Below, piece after piece: positions 32,612 to 44,373 of a stretch of 64,000 nucleotides of DNA (position 1 is its first letter; each line of letters starts with the position of its first letter). The notes under the pieces are model-generated. The model did not search any database and had not been told where the DNA came from. It worked only from the letters and a program-made list of their open reading frames with translations. Location of the stretch: contig NC_080044.1 of assembly GCF_012489685.1 (NCBI RefSeq), positions 28,128,369 to 28,192,368 of the forward strand, read 5' to 3'. Source of the stretch: Lotus japonicus (taxonomy: Eukaryota > Streptophyta > Magnoliopsida > Fabales > Fabaceae). The translations under genes and the position numbers were made by a program.

Positions 32612-35600
32612 ATGGAACCGCCGAAGCCCGGAACGCAACACGAATCTCACGTTCCCATCGGAGACTCCGCCGCTGAAGCCGCAGCGAACGGATCGGGATC
32701 GGAATCGCAGGGCCCGAAAGAACGTAGCGCGCCGTCGCCCGGTAGCGCTAAGAAGTCGGTGCATTGGAGCCCCGATTTGGTCACGGAATCCACGTTCACA
32801 GCTTCCCCTGAAGCATCGCGTTCCAATTCATACTTTTCTTTTCCTTCTTCTTCTTCCTCTCAATCCCCATCCTCGTTCAATGTCATGGGTCAGTGTTCCA
32901 CTATTGTGATTTTGTGCATTTATTATCATTTTGACGCATTTCCGTTGCATGTTTGTGGAATTGATTATTTTTCAATCGTTTTGCTTATGATCATCATCAG
33001 AGACGGTGGTGACTGTTCGTAATGTGCTTGGAAGATGGGGTAGGAAGGTCGGAGACGCAAGTCGGAAGGCTGAGAGTCTCGCTGGAAACACATGGCAGCA
33101 CTGTAAGATTTCTGTTTTGCTTTGTTTTTGTTTCCTTGTTTTTGTCATATTCGCATGTTGTTGTCCAGCTTCCTAAATCTGAAGTAGGTTCACATTTAAA
33201 CTCATGTTACAGCTGTGCAAATGCTAGTATGAATTGGATTATATTATGCTTATGTATTTGTTAGAAATGTCCATTTGGGGTTGTGTGTTTAACATAAGGG
33301 CTAAGGCCCCCTCTGTTACTGGGGTCCCTTTAAAGAAGTGTTATTAGGCGCTTATGCGGGATAGAATAATTGCTGGTATAATGTGATCCATTCTTTATTT
33401 GCTAGTGTCTGCCTTGGAGGGTCAATCCTCTTTTCAGTTAGTTTGTCTCTAGGATGTTTCAACAATTGGTGATATTTTTAGTGTTTTTTTTTATGGGTCT
33501 TTGTTTGGAGATTGGTATATCCTTAAATTATTAGTGCAAGGGAAATTATTCATTGATGAGGTATATTTGTAGAAATATGTTCTATATTGAGAAGTCACCC
33601 CTTAATTTTTAACTCCTATTGTCAAGAAGGGTGTACCAAATTAGATGTGGTTTTCTGCTGTTGTATGACTCGTTTAACATTGTCCTGCGGTCCACATTAT
33701 CATGTCAACAAGTGCTTGTATTCAGCAGTATTGTTTTGCTCTTTTGGTTTTAATAATCAACTTACTTGATGGATTTTCTTTGTACTGAAATGTTCTTGTT
33801 TTTTTACATCTTGTTTAAGTGAAAACAAGCCCTAGCTTTGCTGAAGCTGCTATGGGAAGAATTGCCCAGGGAACCAAGGTACTGGCGGAAGGTGGATATG
33901 AGAAGATTTTCCTGAGTACATTTGAAACTGTTCCAGAGGAACGGCTTCAGAATTCTTATGCATGTTATCTATCCACATCAGCTGGTCCAGTGATGGGGGT
34001 TTTGTATGTATCCACGGCCAAGATTGCATATTCTAGTGACAATCCTATCTCCTATAAATCTGAAAACAAAACTGAATGGAGCTATTATAAGGTACATATT
34101 CCATACTCTAATTTGGGAAGGGAAAGCAATTGCATGACATGAACTCATGAAGTACTATTTTCCATTTCTTAAAAAAATAAACCTGTGTATGCTTTTATGT
34201 CTATGTACTTGTGTTGTTTGCTGTCAAATTCATCAGGCAGTAGTTCATGAAATTGTTATGATGGGAAGGGTCATTTCGTCAAGGGTTACCTTCTTGTCAG
34301 TATGCATTGTAAAATTGAAACTTAAAGTATTGGGTTGATTGACAAAATTTAATTGTTTTAAACAGGGACATGGATATAATAATACAATGAGTAAAGTTTT
34401 GCTGTACTTAATTACCGAAGTACATGTAATTTGTTTTTTTTTTTTTTTTTATATTATTGGCATGTGCATTTTATCATGGTCCATAAAGGTTCTGTTTTTG
34501 CTTTGGGTCAACAGTGGTATTTTTCTTTTTAGTATAATTGGTGTCGTTTTTACATTTGAGCTTTGCATTTTATGTAAACCTGAGCCTATATTTTTTTTGG
34601 TTCTTTAGTATAGAATAATAGCCTGAATAATTTAAAACCTCAACTTTGCTTGTCTAAAACATGAAGCAGAGTTGAGTCTAACATTTTATTGTTTTAAATT
34701 ATACATATGCACGCTAACAGGGGAAGGGGGTGTGATAGAGTGAGTTGAGCCTAACCAGAACCTTCCAGGATAGGAACTAGTATTACTATTAATCAAAATA
34801 GGGAAATTCCCTTGATTTAGGAAGCAGAACTTTGAGGGTCTATCAAATCTCCCAATGCTCAAAGGCCCTATATTCTCTCAAATTACTAGACTCCTGTAGT
34901 CCTGTACCCTTCTCAGCCCCTCTTCCTATTTATGGTGAACCTGCCTTATTTATTCAAACTAATGCAACTAAATTAACCCAAGTAACTACCTACTTAACAA
35001 TTATTCATAAAGAAGATGGTTATCTATCATAGAGAAAACAACTCAGCAGACAACTCTAGACATTTCAATTATTTGTAGTCTATCTATAAGAGCCTTGGTA
35101 GGAGACATACAATCTTAATCAGATACATAATCTTAGTTGATGAATTTTTCATTGATATGTATTTTCTGCTCTTGCATTGGTCGTATGGGGTATTTCGTAA
35201 AAGAACTGTGCGATGGTATCCCTTTGCATATAGTTTGGGATTGGATTTGCTCCAGAAGGGAGCTTTTTATTTTTGTTGTAGTTGAGAATGGTACATCTTT
35301 GTTGTGTCTATGATGTACTTCCTACAGGCTACTGGAATGCATACACCATCCTTAATGATTCGGCAAATCCCCACAAATCAGGAAATGCTGTTGTATTTCA
35401 TCAGCGTTGCTGGAATATGTGTAAATAGTGTATATAGCCATATTACATTAATTAATAGATTCATGTGATCTCATTTATTAGGGTGACTGCAACGGGAGCA
35501 CTTAGCTTGCACAAGTATAGTACTTGTGTAACCTTGGCACACACACTTTTTACCTGCTACAACAGGTATATTTTACAAATAAGTCCTAAATTTGTAATTT

Positions 35601-38600
35601 CAAAATACTATTACATTCTCTCAATTTAGGGCGGGAATGCTGGACGGATTATGGATGACGGTGGATTGCCCAAAAAAATGGAGGATATAGGTGGTTTGGT
35701 TGTGGGTGACAGGTATGGAGGTGAGGTGGGGGCTACGCTGTTGGCGTTGGGGTGGGTACAGCCGCTGGAATTTTAGTTTGCTGTATGATATATAGTGTTT
35801 ATAGAGCATGAGTAGGGAGATTACAATGGAGGTCCATGGTAGCTCTTAGGAAGGGGTGGGTTTCAGGTGCTGGAGCTTTTGTGGCTATGGTGGTTCGCCT
35901 TTGGGGGAGACGAAGTATTTGGCGTTGGGAGGAAGGAATAGTGTTTTGAAATTACAAAATTAGAAGAACTTATTTTAATATATAATAATATAGTACAAAC
36001 CTGTTGTATCAGGTAAAAATTGTTTGTGCATGGTTACAGAAGTACTATTCTCGTGCATGTTAAATGCTCCCAACCACAATTTTTATGTAATTATTCTTGT
36101 TCAATCTATATACTTTTGCTTTGTTGTGTAATGAAGATACACGGATTCACTTATACATCCTCTTTCTCTCTCTCTGATTGGTTCAGATATAAAAAGAGAG
36201 AAAGAAGAAGAAACAGAGAGAGAAGAGAGAAATCAAAGGAAGAAGACTAACATCATATCATTCATGCATCATACCATCTACAGAGCCTTAGCTTGCTTAT
36301 ATAGACAAACAACCCTTAAGTCCCTAACCGACTCATTTACCCTATACATGTGCATCAGATCTGTCCCCTCAAAATCTTCCTTGACCTCAAGGAAATACAG
36401 AAGAATCATAATTGGAAAATTTTCAGCAATTGTTACAAGGTTTTTCTTTATTGAACCAGACCCACAGTAGGCCCTACGTTGTCGTTGTTCCGACACGTAA
36501 CATGCTCTGCCGCTGTAAGAACGAAGTCTGGTGGCTTTGCCGGTGGTGGGCTGGCCATGACCGGCTTGCAAGAATCACTGGTCAAGTAGCACCGATCATC
36601 GCCACAAAGGAACAATTCCAGCGGTTTTCGCAGTGGACGTTTGACCATGACAGGCTTGTAGGAATCACCGGCCAAGAAACATATGTCACTGCTTCAAAGA
36701 AACAAGTCCGGCGGTTTTCGTGGTGGCCTTCTTGCCTCGCTAAACCCTAAATCACCAATTTGGGGCTGAACGACTCCATCAATTTGGGGAAAAACAAATC
36801 TGTCGAACCCTAAATATCGAATTAGGATCAGAATCCTCGACTCGTTCAGGATCCCCATTGTGAACACAATGGTTTCGTGTGCTCCGCCTCCGCAGTGGCT
36901 GTCGTGGCTCGTTCCGCCTCGGCTGTGGCTTCCGCTGCCGCTCGTTCCCCTCGGCTGCGGCCTCCGCTGCACGTTCTGCATCTACAATCAAGTGAATCAA
37001 CCCAAAGAAATGATGCAGCGTTTCTCTAAACCTTCCCTTGGTTTCTGAGAAATCTTCCATTTAGCTTTTCCTGGTTACCACAACACCTACATCGGTGCTC
37101 TGGTACCAATGGTAGGTTCAGAAATAGAAAGAGTTAAAGAAGAAGAGGAAACAGAGAGAGAAGAGAGAAACCAGAAGAAGATAACTAACATCAGACCATC
37201 TTCAGAGCCTTGTTTGCTTATATAGACAAACAACCCGTAACCGACTCATTTACCCCATGCATGTGCATCTCTCTCTCTCCCCCATCTCAACATGGTATCT
37301 TGAGTCTTATGAGATACTACTTCCATTCAATGTGCCATTAGTTTGCCTCACTTATATTCCCTAATCCTGTAAATTCCTCTCCACGTTGTTCTCCATCATC
37401 AGTTGCAAGCAGAACCGCGATTACTCCTACATTACCTCCACACCTCTCTATCCGCCCCAGACAATGTCTATCCAAATCTGGCATTGTTAAGCCAGGCTGC
37501 ATCTACTTTATTGCTTACTAACATGCAGCTCCTATTATTAAATAGAATATGGTCATAGCTCAATGAAGAGCTGAAATGCAAGCAAAGTTTGATGAGCGCA
37601 TCATACTCTGTCTTGGTCCCTCTACCTTCTAAAAGGTTGTTGTAGGTTAAGAAATATCCAGATGGCTTTCTTGTAAGTAATTGGAGTATTTAGCAGTCGT
37701 AAGTCAACAATGCCTTCTATAGCAGCTTTTTTGAGGAGAAGGTTTACATGCTACAACCTCCAGAGTTTGAGAAATCCAACAAGGGAGTAGTTTGCAAATT
37801 GCATAAAAAACTATAGGCTAAAGAAGGCTCTCTGTGCCTAGTTTGAAAGGTTGTGTAAGATACCATGTTTGCATTACCTTGTTCTCCATACTTCCATCCA
37901 GCATATGAAACTTGTCATCTTCTTTGTTCTTGAGAAGGGGTTCTTTAAAAGACCCTACCTGTTTCTCATGTTCCCATACATGACAAAGTTGCATATATTC
38001 TCACCAAGGCTCTCTCCAAGCTTAGATTTTGTCATCCATACAAACTTAGGGTGTTCAACCAGTTTCATCCACTCTAAGTTTGCAGGGGTCATGTTGAGAT
38101 ATAATTGTGTAGCTCAGTAGACAGACTATTCCCAAAGTCAGTCTCAAATAACGTTAGCTTCTCTTGTATTGTTTGTAACTTCTATATGTTACTTGTTCAA
38201 AGTCTGTTAGAGTTAGTTGTTTGATAAGAGCATTAGGAGAACCATACCACAAAAGTTAGCTGTTGTAGTTGGAGAGCCCAAGGCCTTATAAACCCCACAT
38301 TAGAATCTCATACTTCCAATATGGGACTCAAGTCCCTCACCTTGTAACTGGATCCTAAAATCCCACCATACTCCACAGCCTTGACGCCGACGTGGCTGGC
38401 AGTGCACTAGCCCTTTTGACTAGTCCTGGGTGAACGCTGCAATGCCGGTGTCAGCACCCGCGCCGCTCGTTTGCAGCTGAGATACATTGTCTAAGGCTCG
38501 GATGCCAATTGATAAGAACGTTGGGAGAAGCATATCACAAAAGCTAGCTGTTATAGTTGGAGAGCCCAAAGCCTTATAAACCCCACATTAGAATACCATA

Positions 38601-39724
38601 CTTCTAATGTGGGACTCAAGTGTGATACTTTGTAACTGGATCCTAACATCCCACCACACACCGCAGCCCCGACACTCACGTGGGTTGGCTGTGCACTAAC
38701 CCCTTTGACTAGTCCCAGCCCAGGTGTTATAGTTGGATAACCCAAGGCCTTATAAACCCCACATTAGAATCTCATACTTCAAGTGTGAGGGATCTTAGTA
38801 GCCTTCTTTGATATCACCCTTGTGGCTTTGTAATAAAACTTGCCATGTACTCCCTCCGTTCCTATTTATAAGAACCAAATGAAGGGTGTAGCTTGGTCCT
38901 TTTTATAAGAACCAATTCAAATTTCAAGATGCATTAATTATATTTTGGCAACAATACCCTCATTTAAGAGAGGTTTCTCTTTCTTTCCACTATGCAACTC
39001 ATTAATGATAAATAGAAATTAAAAAAATAAGTTGGGGTAGTTTTGGAAAGTTGAGATAAATTTGAACAAATTTAATACTACCAACCACTTTCTTAAGGGA
39101 CGTGAAATGTTAGTTTGGTTCTTATAAATAGGAACGGAGGGAGTATTAGTTTGTACCCCTGACTGGTTGTAGAATCCCTTAAAAAATCTTGCTCTATTCC
39201 CCGTAACCTTCCAACTTCCCGCACCACTCGTAACCTTCTGCATTTCATGATACTAAGGATTTTCATCTGCCTAAACTCTTCTCTTTTCTGTTATTCCCTA
39301 TTTGCAAAATAGTTACTTAACACCATTTTTTTTCTTGTTCCTACTTTAGTGAATCTTTTATTCATATTTTTCTGTCTCTACTTTTATCCAGGTATTGATC
39401 TTATAATGAACTTAAAGACATGTTGCATCAAACATACCTATTCCTCTTGTTTTAATTTGTCTGATCAAGAATAATTTTGTATCAAGTATTATTTTTGTCA
39501 GCTGATATAACGTATTATGATGCATGAAGGTAGTCATTCCATTACATGAGCTAAAAGCAGTGAATCCTTCAGCGAACACAGCCAATCCTGCTGAAAAGTA
39601 CATTCAGGTGATCTCGACCGACAATCATGAATTTTGGTTTATGGGTTTCTTGAACTATGAAGGTGCACAGGAATGCCTGGAAGAAGCTCTGAAAGCGGGC
39701 AAATTATCACTATCAGAAGCATAG
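32612..39724 (+). CDS. GEM-like GRAM-domain protein, four exons, 281 aa
   Basis: Exons 32612-32888, 33001-33102, 33820-34091 and 39530-39724. Phases agree at each junction (ATGG|GTCAGT, CATCAG|AGACG, CACT|GTAAGA, TTTAAG|TGAAA, AAG|GTACAT, GAAG|GTAGTC) and total 282 codons with the TAG stop. Residues 1-92 are a Ser/Pro-rich, probably disordered N terminus ([14 protein letters not shown]). Then [13 protein letters not shown]...[11 protein letters not shown] leads into the GRAM domain: [40 protein letters not shown], then [13 protein letters not shown] and [20 protein letters not shown] in exon 4. GRAM domains bind membranes or lipids. In Arabidopsis, GEM links cell division with epidermal patterning and GEM-like proteins are ABA/stress-linked, so a role here is inference. 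Length fits the family. Intron 3 is 5.4 kb because of transposons. Confidence 0.9.
35480..36085. mobile_element. Non-autonomous element with long (~85 bp) inverted repeats, in GEM-like intron 3
   Basis: The left arm (from GGGAGCACTTAGCTTGCACA, 35494) and the inverted right arm (GGGAGCATTTAACATGCACG) continue to match through ATAGTACTT.TGTAACC and TTTTTACCTG.TACAACAGGT. Between the arms is a G-rich 350-bp filler without a domain. Long imperfect arms suggest a MULE-type MITE; target duplication was not resolved. Confidence 0.65.
36179..36354 (-). repeat. Left terminal repeat of the TRIM-like element
   Basis: Direct repeat partner of 37110-37267 (3' LTR in the minus orientation), with CTATATAAG and a purine-rich neighbour on its inner side. 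Confidence 0.6.
37110..37267 (-). repeat. Right terminal repeat of the TRIM-like element
   Basis: 5' LTR in the minus orientation, with the primer-binding site TTGGTACCAGAGC immediately inside. Confidence 0.6.
37285..38215 (+). pseudogene. Internally deleted Copia remnant in GEM-like intron 3
   Basis: Begins near TCTCAACATGGTATCTTGAG, an LTR end plus primer site. RT blocks are readable at 37700-37860 ([23 protein letters not shown]), and near 37995-38020 the RNase H tail reads [11 protein letters not shown]. Then TGTTGAGATATAATTG (38092) looks like the start of the 3' LTR. Stops and frameshifts are frequent and gag, protease and integrase are gone. Confidence 0.65.
38222..38830 (-). repeat. 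LTR-like direct repeats, possible SMART/TRIM remnant
   Basis: Two diverged copies (from 38222 and 38510, about 210 bp each) share GGAGAGCCCAA, GCCTTATAAACCCCACATTA and TTTTGACTAGTCC. A third partial copy starts near 38724. Between the first two, the minus strand reads TTGGCATCCGAGC, resembling a primer-binding site, so the arrangement may be a tiny LTR retrotransposon of about 500 bp plus a fragment. Confidence 0.5.
38850..39143. mobile_element. Stowaway-type (Tc1/mariner) MITE, 294 bp
   Basis: Perfect inverted ends CTCCCTCCGTTCCTATTTAT...ATAAATAGGAACGGAGGGAG with TA on each side (38848-38849 and 39144-39145). The CTCCCTCCGT end and TA target duplication are diagnostic. Located about 390 bp upstream of exon 4 of the GEM-like gene. 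Confidence 0.93.
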
Positions 39725-39946
39725 TCTGTTTATACATTAGTTTCAAACCCCTATATGTGTCATGCCTTTTACGGAAGTTTAGTTTTGGTCATTATGTTCT
39801 TGGAACTGTTTATAGAATGCCCCACTATTTTCGGCAATTTTTGTGGATATGAATTTGCCTTAGGTTTTACACGTTAGATCATTTTGAGGGGATGAAAGCG
39901 GGCAAATTTCTGTTTATACATTAGTTTCAAACCCCTATATGTATCC
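39693..39946 (+). repeat. Partial duplication across the GEM-like stop codon and 3' UTR
   Basis: GAAAGCGGGCAAATT and CTGTTTATACATTAGTTTCA plus the following CCCCTATATGT occur at 39693-39759 and again at 39893-39946. The second copy lacks the codons between the two blocks, including the stop. Confidence 0.8.
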
Positions 39947-41554
39947 TCGCATTCAAGTAGAGTCACTTCGATAGCATTAGTGTAAAACCGCATCTGCTCT
40001 CCAGTCCTTAAAGTATCCAAAACAATGGTTTTTGCAAAACTTACAAGCTGTACTTTTTGTAAGCCGTTTTAGAGATCCTAGCTTTTAACAAAATATAAAC
40101 ATAGTGATACCAATATCCCTACTAATGATAGATACCGTATGCTTGCTAATAAGATGTCTATCTGATGTGGTTTAAGATAAGTATTTGAATTTTCCGATGT
40201 ATAAAAAAAATAAGTATTTGACTTGTATTCTGATGTGGTTTGAGACATGAGTGAGACTATACATACATAATATTATGGTCGTCCCCAATAGCATTCTGTT
40301 TTAATTCCGGATATTACTTGTTTCTCAAATTGTATACCACTTAAAGTTGAAACTTGTACTAAGACTGGCATAGAAAGTTCAAATTAAAACCTGTTCTGAC
40401 TTGGGCCTCCATAGTCCAAGTCAGAACAAATTTCTAATTATGAAATCAAAGCCATTTCATATATAGGTTAATTTACAATTGTTAAGAAACCATAAATCCG
40501 TTAAGCTTTTTTATTTGGTTTCTTTTCCTCCAATAATGGCTCAAACTCTGAAAATCAAAGGTTGGTCCGGAACACTATGAAAATCAATACTTTGCATATA
40601 TTTCTTTCACCATCAGGGGCATATATCCCTGTCACCCATAAATTTTTCACTATATATCAGTGCAGACTCATGGCAAAATCCAGTCACCAAAATGGCAGAC
40701 TGCAAGAGATAATTTTTTACCATAAAAAACCAAATAAAAAAAGAAGAAAAACGTGTGAAAAAAAAAAAGGAATTGGTGAATTTGCATTGTGCAAGTCCAT
40801 TTTTAATTGCTTGGAGCTGGTGTTCCGGGTTCCTTCTTTGGGACATGCCCCGATGCCAGCAAGCCAATTCCTTCATCTTTCCTCTTCTCTTTGAGAAATG
40901 CAACATTAAAATGGAACTGAACAGGGTAATGAGAATCTGAATAAAGGAAAACTCTCATATTCTGAGGGAAAGAGAGGGAAGTAGATAGCGACAATACAAG
41001 GAAAAAAGAGTACAACGACCAAGATTCCCATTTCTATATTCTCCTGCAGCTTTTCTCTGTTTTTTCAAACATACATACATACATTCATATATACACTGAA
41101 ATATGTGGACCCCACATCACAGCTTGCTTGTCGCACTACCATCATCTGGTCCATTCCATTCATTCATACACAAACAATACAACAAAAATCAACTCTGAAT
41201 CCTCTGTGTGCTTTTGCTTTGCTTGTTACTTTTTCTATTTTGGTTTCTACTGTTTTTTAGTCATCATATATATTATATCACGTATGTAAATCAGATAACA
41301 GGTGTCACGGACAAATTGATTCTTCTATTTTCTTTTTCATCTCTGCAACATTTTCACTAAATTGGATTTTGCACGCAATAAATCCCAGCACTGTAGATGT
41401 AACAGTAAGTACTGGAACAGAACACTGCGAAAGCTGATTAGAATCATCACATGTATAACTTAGCCATGATTAAGGGACCACTCTAATTTCACAAAGATAG
41501 ATGAACTAACCACGGGTCTGAATATATAACAACTATTTTCCGCTAGTATTTTAA
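39947..41554. other. Intergenic region downstream of the GEM-like gene
   Basis: No recognised gene. A 70-codon minus-strand frame (41015-40803) with a hydrophobic start and a short basic/proline-rich C terminus is discussed as a candidate peptide precursor. The rest is AT-rich; CATA repeats occur near 41070. Confidence 0.5.
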
Positions 41555-42844
41555 AATTAAATATTATGACTATGCAAGATAGAGCTCATGGTGGTTTGGG
41601 GGTTTGGAGGACGAGGCTGTCCAATACTGCAATGTTGGATAAGTTGGTTTGGGACTTAGTGCATTCTCGCCACAAGCTTTAGGTCTGAGTTCTTCTTGAT
41701 CATTATTGTTCAGATTCTGACTATTTTCATGCGGTCTCAAAACCAAGGTCTGGGGTGTGGAAGGCGGTGTTGAAAGCCCGAGATTCGATTGTTGATGGAT
41801 TTCTTTGGCGGTTGGGTCATGGGAATGTTTCTTTTTGGTACGCGAATTGGTGTGGTGACAACCCTCTTTCTCTCAAGGCCCCTTACGTTCCACGGCCTTG
41901 CGAGTTAGGGATGTGTTCAAGATGAGTTTTGCAATATCAGTGGCCCTGATGACTCCTCTTCCTTATGACTTTCTTCAGAAGCTTCAATCTCTCTTTTTCC
42001 ATGACAATCATGATGTGGACGATTTGCAGGTTTGGTCAGGGAGTTTGGATGGTGCCTTTTCTTCTTTGAGCTATTATAATTGGCCTGATTCGAGAAGTGT
42101 TGTGGGGATCGATGTGGCGTGCCATGGTTCCAGAGAAGGTTCACATTTTTGCATGCCAAGCTTGCCATGAATCGGTCCCTTCTGTCGCAGTCCTTCATCA
42201 CTGTGGGCTGGCCATTCCGATCATTTGCAAGTTGTGTTCCAGGCATACGTGGAGACTATTTGCATTGCTTTCGGGATTGCCCTTCCGCGACTGCTGTTTG
42301 GCGTTCTCTTGGTTGGTCTTCTCTGCCCGGCTTTCGCACAGTTGATACATTCTCCGCTTGGTTTCTCTCTGTTCCGAAGCAGGATTCTGGTTTGTTCTTG
42401 CTTGTGGTGTGGTTTATTTGACGGCGTAGGTGCATATGCGTGTTTGAGGGTGCCTTGGAGCCTTTGTAGATGGTGTCCTCTCATGCGTCTGCTACGGCTT
42501 CAATGTGTGCCGTCCCCACCCAGGGGGTTTCCTCGTGCCCGCGTTGGGTTTCCTAGACTGCCCCGCAGGACGGGTGGCTTGCTCCGAACAAGGATGTGTC
42601 TTCAATTGGAAACCCAGGGAATGCTAGGGTTGGGGGGTCATTTGGAATTCGGTGGGGGAATGGATTTTGGCTCTTCTGGCTTCATTGGGGTGTCTGAGAT
42701 TTTAAAGGCGGAGCTCTTAGCGGTCTTCTTTAGTCTTCGAGCTTCTTGGCTTCGTGGTTTTCGTCGCATTGTACTTCATACAGACTCCATGGTTGTCCTT
42801 TCCCTTCTTCAGCGCCAGGAGAGTCGTTTTCACGCTGATTCCTA
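41555..42844 (+). pseudogene. L1-type LINE ORF2 3' part (RT tail, zf-RVT, RNase H), degenerate
   Basis: In shifting frames the plus strand reads GGLGVWRTRLSNTAMLDKLV (end of the RT region), KAVLKARDSIVDGFLWRLG and VSFWYANWCGDNPLSL, then the zinc-binding zf-RVT block (MVPEKVHIFACQACHESVPS, CKLCSR.T..HCF..CPSATAVW), and finally an RNase H part (ILKAELLAVFFSLRASWLRG, HTDSMVVLSLLQRQ). At least four frameshifts or stops separate them. There is no poly-A end; the sequence changes at about 42845. Confidence 0.8.
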
Positions 42845-42845
42845 A

Positions 42846-44373
42846 GGTACTGTGAGTAACTTAATTGAAGATGAAATTCTTATATTCAGGTCACGAACAA
42901 CAAGCCCCCAGCCTCATTCCTAGGGCGCAGGTGAACTAATCAATTCCATCCCAACTCCCTTATTCTAGGCCAAATTTCCATCTGCACTAAGAATAAGTAA
43001 AACAATTGATGCGCATTCAAGCTAATCTTGAAACAAGGAACATGAACTCATAAAAGAAGACATTATTCCATACAAACTAAGAAACTAGAACATAACAAAA
43101 AAAAATATTCAAATCCCCGAATGCTAAAAGAAACTTAGCCAAGCATGGCTAAGGGAAACATAATTCTAACCTAAAATACAAGATATTGAGGTATAGAAAT
43201 GGTTCTAAGTTCCTCCCCACAGATCCTCTCAACTAAGATTACAAAGTGTGGTATTTATAGCAGAAAACGGATAAGCTACACATGTACGTGCACTTATGGC
43301 ATGCACATGTGTGCAAAATGGCCACGTTACTGACTCTGGACGCATGTGAGATTTGCACGCACATGCGTGCAGGTGCTGACAACTCTGACCTGTTTTTGTA
43401 AAATGGCATGTGTAGATTCGTTAACCATCGGATTGAGCTGAAATTTTGATATGTTATTCGCAACACACAGATCTTCAATATGACTGGATAGATCGTCAAT
43501 AAATTTTTTCTATGAGAACCATCCCACGAAATGCACAGCTCTTTAACTGCCATCAGCTCAAGTTGTAGTATTTAATGCACTTAATGGCCTTCATGAGCTT
43601 TCATTCCCTTCAAATGAATCTGAAACCTTTCTTCAGCCATAAACATTCCCTTAAAAGTGATTTTTAAACCTCCCTTCAGCCTTTACCCTTCAACCTTTGC
43701 CTTTCCTTGTTCGAAAAAATTCCCAAACAACCTTTCATGAGCAAAAAATGTTGGGTTGCATGCTAAATGAACAATCAAGCTATTCTCTGTAACTTGCAAA
43801 CATAAAATTAAGCAACATTAAGCCAAGGAATTCAGATTATATTCAGCACATGTTTTCATTTCCACAATTCTATTATTGCCCTCAATTCCTCTAACTTGCT
43901 AGACTAATGACTAAAATGCAAAAAGACTCAAACCTAGGTCTAAAAGTGCAATAAACTACTAAAAAAGACTAAAATGCAAATAATGATGCTAAAATTATAA
44001 AATGACATGACTAAGCCTAAAAGTACTAAATGAGACTAAAAAGATAAAAATAAAGACTAAAAAGAAAGACTAAAAATATAATCTTGGGTCAGCATTGAAC
44101 ATGCTTATGATATAAGAACTAATGTTCGTGGACTTTGTGATAACATCCTAAGTATGCTAGTGATGCATATAACATGCTTTTTGTAGTTTGGTGTATTGTG
44201 TGAGTGCTAAACCCCAGACATTAGTCATTGTGATTTGTGTGAGAACAGAAACGCGACGAGCATGGGCTACGAGCTCTTTGAAAGGGACTCTCCATCGGCG
44301 TCGATGATTGACCATACCACAAAGAAAGTGACGTACTTTGGTCACTAATGCGAGAGTCTTTCAGATGCAGACA
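42846..44373 (-). other. Non-coding block, probable LTR remnant on the minus strand
   Basis: No coding sequence. On the minus strand a TATA box (CTATAAATAC, 43251-43260) lies downstream of a palindrome-rich GC patch (TGCACTTATGGCATGCACAT at about 43290 and GCACGCACATGCGTGC at about 43355), the same layout as the LTR-like block at 16940-18291. ACTAAAA-type motifs recur at 43905-44080. Ends were not identified. Confidence 0.4.

Larger units (their letters stand above)
36179..37267 (-). mobile_element. TRIM-like miniature LTR retrotransposon in GEM-like intron 3
   Basis: Direct repeats of about 160-175 bp at 36179-36354 and 37110-37267 share the blocks AAAGAAGAAG, CTTATATAGACAAACAAC and CCGACTCATTTACCC. 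On the minus strand each has a TATA box (CTATATAAG). Next to the right repeat the minus strand reads TTGGTACCAGAGC (37097-37109), a tRNA-Met-type primer site. A purine stretch (GAGGGGACAG on the minus strand) lies next to the left repeat. The 755-bp interior has no pol; one minus frame ([11 protein letters not shown]..., from 37060) is probably not a gene. Flanks lie in (TC)n runs, which hides the target duplication. Confidence 0.65.

Noticed and set aside
36779..37060. Minus-strand frame [11 protein letters not shown]... as a host gene or gag
   Set aside because: It starts next to the primer-site-like sequence of the TRIM-like element, is 93 codons of low-complexity Arg/Glu-rich sequence, and has no gag motif.
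40613..40906. 97-codon minus-strand frame MLHFSKRRGKM...
   Set aside because: It contains a poly-Phe run from an A-tract and has no domain; the overlapping shorter frame with a hydrophobic leader is the better candidate.
42225..42845. 206-codon plus-strand frame as a host gene
   Set aside because: It runs through the zf-RVT and RNase H remnants of a LINE, whose conserved blocks lie in other frames; only its last part overlaps a real LINE block.
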